Shown here in pieces: positions 1 to 10,282 of a DNA stretch of 64,000 nucleotides; the first letter of the stretch is position 1; the number at the start of each line of letters is the position of its first letter. The translations under genes and the position numbers were made by a program. Origin of the DNA: Pseudophaeomoniella oleicola. Taxonomy: Eukaryota > Ascomycota > Eurotiomycetes > Phaeomoniellales > Phaeomoniellaceae. The notes under the pieces are model-generated. The model was not told the origin of the DNA. It saw only the letters and a program-made list of their open reading frames with translations, and did not search any database. The stretch covers positions 840,763 through 904,762 of the forward strand of contig QWDQ01000003.1 in the NCBI GenBank assembly GCA_003868215.1. The letters are read 5' to 3'.

Positions 1-3000
1 TAGGGACCGTGGATGCCAGCCACTTTACACACCAAGTGTCTAGGTTTACGCTTTATTTTGTATATTTGGGAATCGGTGAATTCGTCTTCACCTACATTAG
101 CACCCTGGGTTTCATTTATACTGGTGAACATAACGCAGCAAAGATCCGTGAACAATACCTCGCAGCCATCTTGCGTCAAAACATCGCATATTTTGACAAG
201 CTCGGTTCCGGTGAAATCACTACTCGGATTACCGCAGACACGAATCTGGTTCAAGATGGAATGTCTCAGAAGGTCGTACTGACCTTGACAGCCATCGCGA
301 CCTTCATTGCAGCTTTCGTCATTGGCTTCGTCACATTCTGGAAACTAACCTTGATCTGTAGCTCCACGGTGGTGGCTATTGTTGTCGTCATGGGTGGAGG
401 CTCATTTTTCATCATAACGTACAGCAAGCAAGCCTTGCAGTCGTATGCTTCTGGCGGTACCGTCGCTGAAGAAGTCTTCAGCTCGATTCGGAATGCTGTG
501 GCGTTCGGTACTCAAGAGAAGCTTGCTCGCCAATACGACGTGTATCTTGAAAGGGCCGAAAAATTTGGACGAAAGCAGAAGACGGCACTGGGATTCATGT
601 TTGGGTGCATGATGATGGTCGTCTTCCTCAATTACGGCCTTGCTTTCTGGATGGGCTCGAGATTCGTGGTTGATGGCTCTACCAGTTTAGCCCACGTGCT
701 AACCATCATTCTCTCGGTCATGATTGGCGCTTTCAGTTTGGGTCAGGTCAGTCCGAACGTTCAAGCTTTCACTCAAGCTGTTGCTGCCGCGGCTAAAATT
801 TTCGCTACCATTGATCGAGTGTCTCCCCTGGACCCAACTGTTGATGCCGGAGACGTGATCGAACCCCTCCAAGGCAACATCGAATTGAGAAACGTGAAGC
901 ACATCTACCCCTCACGACCTGAAGTCACCGTGATGGATGGCGTTAATCTTACCATTCCTGCTGGTAAGACCACAGCTTTAGTTGGTGCATCTGGTTCCGG
1001 AAAATCCACCATTGTCGGTCTGGTCGAGAGATTCTACGACCCGGTCGGTGGAAAGGTGATGTTGGACGGTCGTGACGTCGGGTCATTAAACCTCCGATGG
1101 CTGAGGCAACAGGTCGCTCTTGTACAGCAGGAGCCCGTTCTTTTCGGCGAAACCATCTTCACAAATATTAGACACGGTCTCATTGGATCTCGTTTCGAGA
1201 ATGAATCAGAGGAGCAACAGAAGGAACGTGTATACGATGCTGCAAGGAAGGCAAACGCCCACGATTTTATATCCAGTCTGCCAGAAGGCTACGATACGGA
1301 TGTGGGCGAACGTGGATTCTTGTTATCTGGTGGACAAAAACAGCGTATAGCTATTGCGAGAGCCATTGTCAGCGATCCAAAAATACTACTTCTAGACGAA
1401 GCTACCAGCGCACTTGATACCAAATCCGAAGGCGTGGTTCAAGCTGCCCTTGATGCTGCCGCCCAAGGGAGAACTACCATCGTCATTGCGCATCGTCTGT
1501 CGACCATCAAGTATTCCCACAATATCGTTGTCATGCAACAAGGTCGGATCGTGGAACAAGGCACACACAACCAGCTGCTTGAGAGGAAAGGCGCGTATTG
1601 GAATTTGGTCGATGCTCAACATATTGGTGGCGTCCAACCAGACGCCGAAGATGACGACGAAAAAAGGGACGACATTGAAGAAAAACTCGATCGTAGTCAG
1701 TCGAGGACAAGCGATGATCTCCCATCTAACGATCCGGAAGATGAGAAGCTTCGTCTTGGCAGAACGAACACTTCGAAGTCCGTGTCCAGCATGGCTCTGA
1801 AAAAGCGACAGGAAGATAAGCAGAAGCACTATTCACTCTGGTATCTGATTTGCTTCATTGCCAGATTCAACCGACGGGAGACCTTTTTCATGATCATTGC
1901 TCTTACGTTCTCGGCCATCAGCGGAGGTGGCCACCCTACTCAAGGTATCCTCTTCTCAAAGACAATCGTGGCTATGTCCAGGCCACCGTCTCAATACCAT
2001 CAGCTACGAAGTGATGTCAACTTCTGGTCGTTGATGTACCTCATGTTGGGTATCACACAATTTATCGCAAATAGCACCTGTCATTCCATCTTCGCGTACT
2101 GTTCAGAAAAATTAATCAGGAGAGCCAGGGATAGAGCATTTCGAACCATTCTGCGACAGGATGTTTCGTTCTTTGACCGGGACGAGAACTCGACTGGTGC
2201 TCTCACCTCATTCCTGTCTACCGAGACCACATCATTAGCCAACATGAGTGCTGCAACACTTGGTACGATTTTATCTTCGGTAACAACTCTGCTGGCGTGT
2301 TGTATCGTTTCACTCGCCATCGGCTGGAAGCTCGCGCTCGTCTGTATCTCTACGCTGCCTGTACTGCTTGGATGCGGTTACCTCCGATTCTGGATCATTG
2401 CCCGGTTCGAGAGCATCCAGAAGAAATCTTACGAGGGTTCTGCTGCGTATGCGTGCGAGAACACCAACGCCATCAGGACGGTTGCATCTCTGACCAGAGA
2501 AGGTCACGTTTGGGAGACGTATCACCAACTTCTGGTCGAGCAAGGACAACGCTCACTGCGCTCCTTTGCCAAATCGTCAACGCTTTATGCTGCATCTCAG
2601 TCCTGCATTCTCCTTTGCTCGGCTCTTGGGTTTTGGTACGGCGGTCGTCTCGTTGCCAGTGGTGAATACTCGCTGTTCCAGTTTTTCGTATGCTTCTCTG
2701 AGATTATCTTTGGTGCCCAATCGGCCGGAACCATCTTCTCGTTTGCGGGTGATATGGGCAAAGCCAAGAACGCCGCCGCCGCTCTCGCCGCTCTTTTCGA
2801 CCGTCAACCCACCATTGACACCTGGTCTGATAAAGGCGACAGGCTTGAAGCCGTCTCCGGTGACATCGAGTTCCGTGACGTCCATTTCCGCTACCCAACA
2901 CGACCTGAGCAACCAGTGCTACGTGGACTCGACCTCAGCGTTAAGCCTGGCCAATACGTCGCCCTAGTCGGTGCTTCGGGTTGCGGTAAATCTACTACCA

Positions 3001-3614
3001 TTGCTCTTCTCGAACGCTTCTACGACCCTCTTGCCGGCCAGATCACGATTGACGGAAACGATATCTCCACTCTCAACCTCAACGACTACCGCAGCCACAT
3101 CGCTCTTGTCTCCCAAGAACCGACCCTCTATCAAGGCACAATCCGAGAAAACATCATGCTCGGACTTGCCTCCTCCGACGACAGCGCTGTCAGTGACGCC
3201 ATGATTGAAAAAGCCTGCCGCGACGCCAACATCTACGACTTCATCCTCTCCCTCCCCGAGGGCTTCAGCACCGTCGTCGGCTCCAAAGGCTCCCTCCTCT
3301 CCGGCGGCCAAAAGCAACGGGTCGCCATCGCACGCGCCTTACTCCGCGACCCCAAAATACTCCTCCTCGACGAGGCGACCTCTGCGCTCGACTCCGAGTC
3401 CGAAAAGGTCGTGCAAGCCGCCCTCGACGCCGCCGCCAAGGGCCGCACCACCATCGCCGTCGCCCATCGTCTCAGCACGATCCAGAAAGCAGACATCATC
3501 TACGTGTTTGAGCAAGGCCGGATCGTCGAGAAAGGATCGCACGCCGAACTCATGGGCCTGAAGGGCCGGTACAGGGAATTGGTCAGTCTGCAGAGTCTGG
3601 AAAAGGGGCGGTAG
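1..3614 (+). CDS. ABC-B full transporter (multidrug/leptomycin-type), 5' end outside window
   Basis: ATP-driven efflux pump of the P-glycoprotein-like ABC-B family, expected in the plasma membrane. The frame is open from base 3 and ends at TAG 3612-3614, giving about 1,200 residues. Full fungal members have roughly 1,300, so part of the first transmembrane domain lies outside the window. Visible in order: the rest of TMD1; NBD1 with Walker A GASGSGKST (about residue 325), signature LSGGQKQRIAIARA and Walker B ILLLDEATSALD; a charged linker (about 535-600); TMD2; NBD2 with Walker A GASGCGKST (about 988), signature LSGGQKQRVAIARA and the same Walker B. Both ATP sites look intact. The apparent GTG start at base 9 is only the edge of the open frame; TAG at 1-3 could be an intron acceptor. 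It converges on the hydrolase at 4026. Substrate cannot be predicted; an a-factor-type exporter is an alternative. Confidence 0.95.
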   Translation, partial: GTVDASHFTHQVSRFTLYFVYLGIGEFVFTYISTLGFIYTGEHNAAKIREQYLAAILRQNIAYFDKLGSGEITTRITADTNLVQDGMSQKVVLTLTAIATFIAAFVIGFVTFWKLTLICSSTVVAIVVVMGGGSFFIITYSKQALQSYASGGTVAEEVFSSIRNAVAFGTQEKLARQYDVYLERAEKFGRKQKTALGFMFGCMMMVVFLNYGLAFWMGSRFVVDGSTSLAHVLTIILSVMIGAFSLGQVSPNVQAFTQAVAAAAKIFATIDRVSPLDPTVDAGDVIEPLQGNIELRNVKHIYPSRPEVTVMDGVNLTIPAGKTTALVGASGSGKSTIVGLVERFYDPVGGKVMLDGRDVGSLNLRWLRQQVALVQQEPVLFGETIFTNIRHGLIGSRFENESEEQQKERVYDAARKANAHDFISSLPEGYDTDVGERGFLLSGGQKQRIAIARAIVSDPKILLLDEATSALDTKSEGVVQAALDAAAQGRTTIVIAHRLSTIKYSHNIVVMQQGRIVEQGTHNQLLERKGAYWNLVDAQHIGGVQPDAEDDDEKRDDIEEKLDRSQSRTSDDLPSNDPEDEKLRLGRTNTSKSVSSMALKKRQEDKQKHYSLWYLICFIARFNRRETFFMIIALTFSAISGGGHPTQGILFSKTIVAMSRPPSQYHQLRSDVNFWSLMYLMLGITQFIANSTCHSIFAYCSEKLIRRARDRAFRTILRQDVSFFDRDENSTGALTSFLSTETTSLANMSAATLGTILSSVTTLLACCIVSLAIGWKLALVCISTLPVLLGCGYLRFWIIARFESIQKKSYEGSAAYACENTNAIRTVASLTREGHVWETYHQLLVEQGQRSLRSFAKSSTLYAASQSCILLCSALGFWYGGRLVASGEYSLFQFFVCFSEIIFGAQSAGTIFSFAGDMGKAKNAAAALAALFDRQPTIDTWSDKGDRLEAVSGDIEFRDVHFRYPTRPEQPVLRGLDLSVKPGQYVALVGASGCGKSTTIALLERFYDPLAGQITIDGNDISTLNLNDYRSHIALVSQEPTLYQGTIRENIMLGLASSDDSAVSDAMIEKACRDANIYDFILSLPEGFSTVVGSKGSLLSGGQKQRVAIARALLRDPKILLLDEATSALDSESEKVVQAALDAAAKGRTTIAVAHRLSTIQKADIIYVFEQGRIVEKGSHAELMGLKGRYRELVSLQSLEKGR

Positions 3615-4025
3615 TCAGTTTCTGCTGCAGACGTATAACTACCTACCTACCTACCTTTACTTAATTTGGCGTTCTAGGCAGTACTTGAAGATTTGGAAAG
3701 AAAGAAAAAAGCAAGCGTACGCTGCTGCTGTTGTTGCTCCTTTTTTTGGATGGGTGTTAGGAGGTATCTTATCTACCTACGTTTGTTTTGAAACATGTTA
3801 CTATTACTTACTATATACCAAACTTTTTGCTGGATGACATTACATAAGTTAACAAGTATCTAAAATATCTATTCCACTTCCTCAAAAACCTCTTCTTCTT
3901 CTTCTTCTTCTTCTTCTTCTTCTTCTTCTTCTTCTTCTTCTTCTTCTTCTCCTTCTACCTCGGAAAAAAAAACCATCTCCATCATTTTTTCATTCTTCAT
4001 TATTTCTCGTATCAATCAAATCAAA
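3615..4025. other. Convergent 3' intergenic region
   Basis: Shared 3' flank of the ABC transporter and the EthD-hydrolase gene. It contains TACC repeats just after the ABC stop (about 3642-3655) and a long CTT trinucleotide repeat. No gene seen. Confidence 0.7.
3891..3950. repeat. (CTT)n microsatellite, about 20 units
   Basis: Near-perfect CTT tract directly downstream of the hydrolase gene (which reads on the minus strand, so AAG on its sense strand). A shorter CTT tract sits inside the 3' end of that gene and encodes its lysine-rich C-terminus. Confidence 0.95.
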
Positions 4026-5822
4026 TTAAGCAAGCGTCTTCTTCTTCTTCTTCTTCAAAAACCGATCCACAAACGCAGCGACGTCACGCGGTTTCTCGAC
4101 CATGGGTAAATGTCCCGCTCCCTCGATGATCGCGAATGACTCTTCTTCTTCTTCTCCTTCAGCTTCTGCGCCGGCGGGGGGGTAAAGCACTTCGTGCAGC
4201 GCACGCATGGATTTCGGGAGCGCGCCGTCACCCGATCCGACGAGGATGCCCGCTGCACGCTTGGAGCCCTGGTGGGGGAGGAGGAGGGTGGGGAGGTGGC
4301 GCGTGTAGTCGTAGTCGAAGAGGGCGCGGACGCTACGCGTGAAGCCTGGGAGGGAGTTTGTCGTGACCATGTGTTTGACGAGGGCGGTTGAGGAGGTTAG
4401 GGTGGGGTCGGAGAAGGAGGATGGGTGGAACCAGCGGTGGACGGTTTGCGAGGCGAGGGTGGGGCCGACGATTGGTTCGGCGGCGGCGGATTTGGATGTA
4501 TCGGTGTCTTCGTCTTCTTGCAGGTCGCCGAAGGGTGAGGTGAGGACTGCGGTGGCGGAGTCACGTTCGGCGACGGAGATTCGTTCGCCCCATGTTGAGG
4601 AGTTGCCGGCGGGGGATTTGGCGGACGTGTCGCAGGCGATGAAGGATTGGACGCGGGTTGGATAGTTGATGGCGGTGGCGAGGGCGGTGGCGCCGCCGAT
4701 GGATACGCCAATGACGCAGGCGGCCTGGGGGATGCGGAGGCAGTTGAGGAGGTTGTGGATGTCGGAGGCGAGGAGGTCGATGGTTATATTTGGAGCGGTG
4801 CCGCTGTTTGCGGTGCGTCCGCGGGTTAGATACCGGAGGATGCGGTACTTGTGGTTGGCTGGGTTGGACATGAAAGAAGATAGGAAACCGTCCCATATGG
4901 CCCAGGTGACGAGGATGGAGTTGGACAGGACAATCACAGGCGCGTTGGGGTCTGAGCTATTACCTTCGAGGCGATAGGGGATGACACAGCCGTCAGGAGT
5001 GGTCACGTAGGACTCTATGGCGGATCCGAATTCGGGAGATGAAGAGGGCAGGGTCTTGGTAAGCTTGTCGGGAGACGTCCAGGAGGTGATGCTGGATAGA
5101 TGACGAGGGGCGGGTCCGAAATTGTAGTAGAGCTTGTAGTTCCGGACCTTGGTGTCGGTAACGTTAAAGGGCGCAGATTTGGCCAAGTCGAACTTCTCGA
5201 GGTCTATGTCCGGTGCGAACTCGTGAAGGGTAAGATATTCTACTTTTCCATCTTGACGGGGTTCGATGTGTGAGGTTACATATCTCCTCGATCTCCTCCA
5301 TCCAGCTGTGTTTTCAAGTTTGGGGATCTCTTCTTCCTCATACCACCTGTCAACCTCGGATTTGGCGTCGGCATCGATGAGCTGACTGACTGCTACAAGA
5401 ACGTTGCCTTCCGCATCCAAACCAAGATTCTCTGGCAGTTCTAGAGCTTTGAATTCTGATGGCTTGTGCTTTTCAGCAACGAGATCCAGCAGTTTCCTGT
5501 CTACGAAGATCTGCTTCATCGTGTCAATTTCCCGCTGGCTCTTGGCCGGGGGACCTCTAAGTCTCATATATGGTTCTTGCGTCAATTCGTACATGTCGGT
5601 GACGTCGTAACATGCCATCCATTCTGGTAGAGACTGAGATCCAGTGTTGGGCCCTGACAGGTCGGTCGCTTGGTAGCGGAAGCCATTCTCGAAGAAGGGA
5701 AGACGAAGACGTGTTGGACCATGCTCGTTGTTGTACCAGTCGTGGAATTGTGTGAGAGGGAGTGTGTCTTTCGGCTGCATGGTTACGTAGAGCAAGCCCG
5801 GAGTGGGATCTGAAGGAGCCAT
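4026..5822 (-). CDS. Fusion protein: tandem EthD/dimeric alpha-beta-barrel domains plus alpha/beta hydrolase (3-oxoadipate enol-lactonase-like)
   Basis: Single-exon gene, 598 aa. Residues about 8-115 and 138-235 look like two EthD/DABB ferredoxin-like repeats; the first has the FHDWYNNEHGP motif and the second the related DRWYEEEEIPKL. From about 268 to 590 there is an alpha/beta hydrolase: nucleophile elbow GVSIGG with Ser374, likely acid Asp532 (GSGDG) and His571 (GAGHLPMVEKP), a complete triad. The hydrolase resembles 3-oxoadipate enol-lactonases. The C-terminus is a lysine run (about 590-595) encoded by an AAG repeat. Its neighbours (muconate cyclase, intradiol dioxygenase) suggest it acts late in aromatic catabolism, in the cytosol. 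Muconolactone isomerase belongs to the same dimeric alpha-beta-barrel superfamily, so a combined isomerase/enol-lactone hydrolase is possible, but that is inference; other ester or lactone substrates are equally open. Confidence 0.85.
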   Translation of the reverse strand: MAPSDPTPGLLYVTMQPKDTLPLTQFHDWYNNEHGPTRLRLPFFENGFRYQATDLSGPNTGSQSLPEWMACYDVTDMYELTQEPYMRLRGPPAKSQREIDTMKQIFVDRKLLDLVAEKHKPSEFKALELPENLGLDAEGNVLVAVSQLIDADAKSEVDRWYEEEEIPKLENTAGWRRSRRYVTSHIEPRQDGKVEYLTLHEFAPDIDLEKFDLAKSAPFNVTDTKVRNYKLYYNFGPAPRHLSSITSWTSPDKLTKTLPSSSPEFGSAIESYVTTPDGCVIPYRLEGNSSDPNAPVIVLSNSILVTWAIWDGFLSSFMSNPANHKYRILRYLTRGRTANSGTAPNITIDLLASDIHNLLNCLRIPQAACVIGVSIGGATALATAINYPTRVQSFIACDTSAKSPAGNSSTWGERISVAERDSATAVLTSPFGDLQEDEDTDTSKSAAAEPIVGPTLASQTVHRWFHPSSFSDPTLTSSTALVKHMVTTNSLPGFTRSVRALFDYDYTRHLPTLLLPHQGSKRAAGILVGSGDGALPKSMRALHEVLYPPAGAEAEGEEEEESFAIIEGAGHLPMVEKPRDVAAFVDRFLKKKKKKTLA

Positions 5823-6444
5823 AGTGACAGTGAGCTGGAGTATCCAGGCGCAACAGCATACAGTTGTGTCGAATGATTATATTCTGCTGTTCAATTATAT
5901 ATCTGGTAGCTTCGGGTGGTTGCTTTCATAAGTGCCATACATGAAGAAATCTATGTGAGATACGATCTCTTCTCCTCTACGGTAGGAAGCCGTGTAACGG
6001 GGCTACACATACAGCTACAGACAGTCAAGTCCTCATATTCATCATCGTACAGTCGCTCCTGTTGAACTCATTCCCCGCGATGTGTTACCGATATTGAACC
6101 CCCGCGTTATATGGAGAACGACAAGAAATAAAAGTTGCCGTTATTGACTCCCGATCTTGTGGGTCAGTAGATCCCCCCCACTTGCATCATCCTTAGTAGT
6201 CACTTGTCATCTTGTTGCCTCGACTAGACGAGATGATCTTAAGCGTCAGGACGTCTATCCGCATATTACAGCATATCCAGGATCGGCAATGAGAAGTACT
6301 CTTCAGCGAGACGTTGATCGCCCGAGCAGATAGCAACAGGGCGATTTTAAACTCAGCACCAAGACAGCGCAGCAGTGATTCCGAGCCCGGAGAAGAGTAG
6401 CTGGCTGAGATGCTGAGTGGGATGCTCATTGTGTATATTCTAGT
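5823..6444. other. Intergenic, promoter side of the EthD-hydrolase gene
   Basis: About 620 bp between the start of the fusion hydrolase and the stop of the cyclase gene, both on the minus strand. The small open frame at 6193-6429 has no recognisable features. No gene supported. Confidence 0.6.
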
Positions 6445-7697
6445 CTAGTCATACCAGATGGCATTCATACCAAATCCGGGCTCTTTGATGTCGACGTGTG
6501 CAATCCGGCAGAGATATTCTTCATGCCAACGGTATATCTCCACCCAGCCTTCCTGATCATCTGTCAACGCCAGAAATTCGTCTGTCCACGGGCAAGGACT
6601 TATTGCATTGGAATGGCCACCGCTAGTTGGGGTCGGGTTCATGCATATCTGCCTTTCTATCTGACCTTGGGCACCCAGTTTGAATGCGCTGATGTATCCT
6701 GTAACGTTATGGGAGTTCGATCTGGCCGTCGCGAAAAGGTATTTGCCGCTTTGAGAACAAAAGACCACATCGGAACGATACATCTTCTTCATGTTCGGCG
6801 CACCTGATACAGGAGTATAAGCTGGAGGTATAGATGCGGTATTTGGGTCTGGATTGCTCACCAGGGGGAACGAGAGGATAAGTCATTTGTGTAAAGACAG
6901 GCATATGCGTCTGTTCGTCAATCACGTAGACTCCCAACCTGTTACCCGCTTCCATCAACACATACAGGTAATGTCCTCTGGGATGTATTTCGACCCATCG
7001 GGGATGGTCACCAGATGTAGGGGCGTCTATGCTTCCGACAAGGGTGAGCTTGCCCTCGCTATTCTTTTTATGACACCATATCCTGTCTGCCCACATATCT
7101 GCAGAATACAGATACGTCTCAGTAGGATCGAATACCATCCCATGAATTGCCGATTGATCACAGTATTCGTAGTTTTGTATATTCTTGTCTAGCTTTCCTT
7201 TCTCGTCCACCGAAAAGACATTTCCGTACCCAGCATAATCGTAGAAAGGATTTCCATAAACGCAGTATGGTGGTTTTTTGGCGGCCAGGACGAATATTGC
7301 TCTCGTTTTGGTATCTGCTTTGGACGCCAGCGCTAGGAGAAATGTCAGAAGAAGCGTGTGGGCAGTAAAGGACCGCTCCACGTACGGTGACCACCCATTG
7401 GATGTGATGCTTCATGGACAATGATATCCGGTGCCTTGACAGTATGACTGGACCACTTCTTCATCGAAGCTCCATATATATTCTTTCGTTGGTGCTATAG
7501 CAATATGTTTTCAGCGAATGGTGCGGGAAGACAGCTTATGATCCTCGACGTACATCGAATGTCATCCATGATATAGGCTCATCTTCTGGGATTGCAGTTC
7601 GCTTGACCAACTCCAAAGTATATGCTTCATCGTCGAATTCAACGGTGAAGATCGCGCCTGGAGGGGTCCAGGTCCCTACCATAAGATGGTGTTTCAT
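6445..7697 (-). CDS. (Carboxy-)cis,cis-muconate cyclase, seven-bladed beta-propeller lactonase family
   Basis: Fungal-type muconate lactonizing enzyme that closes cis,cis-muconate or its 3-carboxy form to a muconolactone. Four exons on the minus strand: 7697-7554, 7494-7386, 7332-6862 and 6803-6445, giving 360 aa. Introns are 59, 53 and 58 bp with donors GTACGT, GTACGT and GTGAGC. The spliced protein has the family's landmarks: N-terminal HHLMVGTWTPPGAIFTVEFD, ASMKKWSSHTVKAP, GGH followed by TKTRAIFVLAAKKPPY, GNVFSV, IHGMVFDPTETYLYSAD, GDHPRWVEIHP, LMEAGNRL and the closing EPGFGMNAIWYD. What looks like a frameshift near 6861 is resolved by the third intron, so the gene is intact. Start ATG 7697 fits the family. 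It is divergent from the intradiol dioxygenase. Whether it prefers muconate or carboxymuconate cannot be read from sequence. Confidence 0.92.
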
Positions 7698-8696
7698 ATT
7701 CAGCGCAAAGGAGAGATGTTTGAGACCAGTTGAACGTGCTTGATCTTTACGAATAGGACATAGGACGATATTCCGCTTGAAGTGGTTGTGACTCGGGGGG
7801 AAACAATATGTCGATATGGATCCCCATTACTTGCAAATGAGTTCATGCGCCAATTGCATCTTCCACAGCTGTATACTGACCTTCAGAGAACGATCCAATC
7901 ACGAGATCGTTATACAGTACAACGCCCATAGCTCCTCCGAGCTTATATGCTTAGGGAATCTATCAGCCTTTCTCAAGCAGATCGCCCTAGAAGCAAACTA
8001 TTACCGGCATCTCCATCAGACGTCAGTCCCGAGACCAGTATCCGTGGGGTAAGCCACCACGATGGGATACCTTTCCGATCTCGCATAGTACTACGTAGTA
8101 CATCGATTGACGGCATATTAATTGTAAGCATCTGGCGGTTGGTGGGGAAGTAAAGCATCGCGTCGAAGCGGCAAAAGAGAGCGGCAAACATTCTTGCTCT
8201 TCTACCACAGTATCTGACCAAAGATCACCAAACTACTGAAACTCTTTTCAGCCGAAGTAACTTGCGGGCCAAAGCTATTCTGTCATAGTAATGGATGCCC
8301 CTCGATTGGCCCTCAACGTGCTCATGACTTTCCGGGGTATCTGGTCGAGTGGATAGGAATCCACGCCGCTCCTTTCGGCTGCGAATGCGGCAAAGTAAGG
8401 ACATACTATGGCACTACCACCAAAATCCTCGCAACCAAGGCGAGCAAATGAACGAGCCGATTGATCTGCCGCCATTTCCTTGGACCCCTTCACCTTCGTC
8501 TTAGAGTACGACCAATATCCGGGGGCGTGGGGTATGGAGGTAAGCTGTAGGAATATAAGGATGATGGCGATGCCTACTGTCCTGAGAGTGACGCCGTCTT
8601 TTGCATTGCATCCCTCTTCTTCTCTTCGTCTCTACTCAATCTGCCATAGTCTGTCTTATTTTAACACTCGAAACAGCCAGGTACGATAACATCAAG
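7698..8696. promoter_or_regulatory. Divergent promoter region between cyclase and dioxygenase
   Basis: A 1 kb gap between divergent start codons, likely carrying control sites for both catabolic genes. It contains a perfect 14-bp palindrome at 8088-8101. Short open frames on both strands (for example 7973-8221 minus and 8275-8493 minus) show no family motif. Confidence 0.6.
8088..8101. repeat. 14-bp perfect palindrome GTACTACGTAGTAC
   Basis: Member of a recurring TACTACGTAGTA palindrome class, also seen near 20216-20240, 43762, 44818 and 45539. Here it lies inside the cyclase/dioxygenase divergent promoter. Confidence 0.9.
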
Positions 8697-9620
8697 ATGT
8701 CAGGTCACATTGGAACAGGCACTTCCACTTCGACGACGTTCGATCCCAAATTCACCCAACATGTCATCGACACGATTGGTCCCAAGACAGGCGACAGAGA
8801 GAGATTTGTCATGTCATCGTTGATTCGACATCTTCATGACTTCGTTCGAGAGGTGGAGTTGACCCCGGAGGAGTGGATGACTGGTGTTCAATTCGTGAAT
8901 GCCATCGGCCAGATCAGTGACTCGAAGAGAAACGAAGGCCAGCGTATCTGCGATGTCCTCGGTATTGAGTCACTCGTCGATGAAGTTGCCAACAAGATAA
9001 TGCTGGAAACCGATGATATTCCAACCTCATCTACCATTTTGGGTCCGTTCTGGAGCCCTCACGCTCCTTTTCGCGAGCTCGGTGATAGCATCATTCAAGA
9101 CCCAACCCCAAACGGCAGAACCACTCTCATGCACGGAACAGTCAAGAACTTGGTCACCAAGGAACCGATTACGAATGCAGTGATCGATATTTGGCAAGCT
9201 TCTGCTAACGGAAAATATGATTTCCAAGATGATGATCAATCCACCAACAACCTACGAGGGAAATTCAGAACAAACGAGAAGGGCGAATATTATTACTACT
9301 GCTACCATCCGACTGCCTACTCGCTCCCAACAGACGGTCCTGCGGGTGCGCTCCTCCGACTGCTCGACCGTCATCCAATGCGCCCAGCCCACATCCACCT
9401 GATGGTCAGCGCCGATGGGTACAAACCAGTCACTACTCAGCTATATCCACGGGATGACCCATTTGTCGCCACAGACACCGTTTTTGCCGTCAAGGACGAC
9501 CTGTTACTCGATTTTAAGCCATCCTCTGATCCCAAGGCTCAACTGGATCTCGAATATAACATCACTCTTGCTCCGCAGAAGCCAGGCGCTAAGAAGTCTT
9601 GGGTCCATACTGTCTTCTGA
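8697..9620 (+). CDS. Intradiol ring-cleavage dioxygenase (catechol/hydroxyquinol 1,2-dioxygenase type)
   Basis: Non-haem Fe(III) enzyme that cleaves a catechol-type ring between the hydroxyls to a muconate. Intronless, 307 aa from ATG 8697. The open frame extends 32 codons upstream to another ATG at 8601, but that extension is hydrophobic and unlike the family. Residues about 20-95 form the helical N-terminal domain typical of catechol and hydroxyquinol dioxygenases; the catalytic barrel follows. The four iron ligands are visible: Tyr174 (GKYDFQD), Tyr208 ([11 protein letters not shown]), and His232 and His234 (RPAHIH), with spacing matching catechol 1,2-dioxygenases. No signal peptide, so probably cytosolic, unlike the secreted intradiol group. 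It is divergent from the muconate cyclase and followed on the same strand by a CMD-family gene. Catechol versus hydroxyquinol preference is undecided. Confidence 0.95.
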   Translation: MSGHIGTGTSTSTTFDPKFTQHVIDTIGPKTGDRERFVMSSLIRHLHDFVREVELTPEEWMTGVQFVNAIGQISDSKRNEGQRICDVLGIESLVDEVANKIMLETDDIPTSSTILGPFWSPHAPFRELGDSIIQDPTPNGRTTLMHGTVKNLVTKEPITNAVIDIWQASANGKYDFQDDDQSTNNLRGKFRTNEKGEYYYYCYHPTAYSLPTDGPAGALLRLLDRHPMRPAHIHLMVSADGYKPVTTQLYPRDDPFVATDTVFAVKDDLLLDFKPSSDPKAQLDLEYNITLAPQKPGAKKSWVHTVF

Positions 9621-10282
9621 GGAGGTTGTAGTCTATAAATGATGTACTTGGACCGAAAAGCCCCAAGGAAGGAGTCTACAAACGAAAGATGCTTGATGGG
9701 ATGTACAGCACTGGGCGTTGGCGGGGTATGTTTACGTAGTAGCTTGGATAACCCCGCATCTGGGGTACAGTAATTGACCGAACGACATTCTGTGTATATC
9801 TTTATGTCTTCATATAGCGTCGCATCAGTTTTAACGATATTTCATGAACTTCAACATTCTGAATTGTAGTGATCCGATTATTCTGCTTCTGGAATCGCAA
9901 GGCGCAGATCTGTCTTGTAAGTTACTTACAGCTGCACTCTGAGCGGCTGATATGTTATATAAAAGGTCCCGAGGCCGCCTTGAGCTTCTTATCTTTCCTT
10001 TCTCTCTCTCACTCTCTACTCTCTGATTCTACCGTTACTTGTGCACTTTCTCGACGTATCCTGCTCCAAAAAAGGCACATAGAGTAGCAGCGCACTGTTC
10101 AAATTGTGAACATCCAATGTACCAACGTCTGTCTTTCACTTGCTAATTGGCAAGATCTGTGCTGGTGGTGCTCTCGTCAAGACCGCGAGAAGACTGTCAC
10201 GTATACACAGACTCTCGTATAACCCTGTCTCGCGCAACAGCGATCGCACCACCTTTTCAACACAAGTTTACATCCCCCCAAG
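9621..10282. other. Intergenic between dioxygenase and CMD-family gene
   Basis: About 660 bp holding the dioxygenase 3' end and the promoter of the next gene, with a CT-rich tract near 9990-10025 typical of fungal promoters. No gene seen. Confidence 0.6.

Noticed and set aside
2964-3561. Frames on both strands over the second ABC nucleotide-binding domain
   Set aside because: Shadows of the strongly conserved ABC coding sequence.
6707-6861. Apparent frameshift in the muconate cyclase gene
   Set aside because: A 58-bp intron (6861-6804) with GTGAGC donor, CTTAT branch and TCAG acceptor restores the conserved frame exactly, so the gene is intact.
8601-8696. Upstream in-frame ATG of the dioxygenase
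   Set aside because: Adds a hydrophobic 32-residue stretch not seen in cytosolic catechol dioxygenases; Met at 8697 fits the family better, though a weak secretion signal cannot be wholly excluded.
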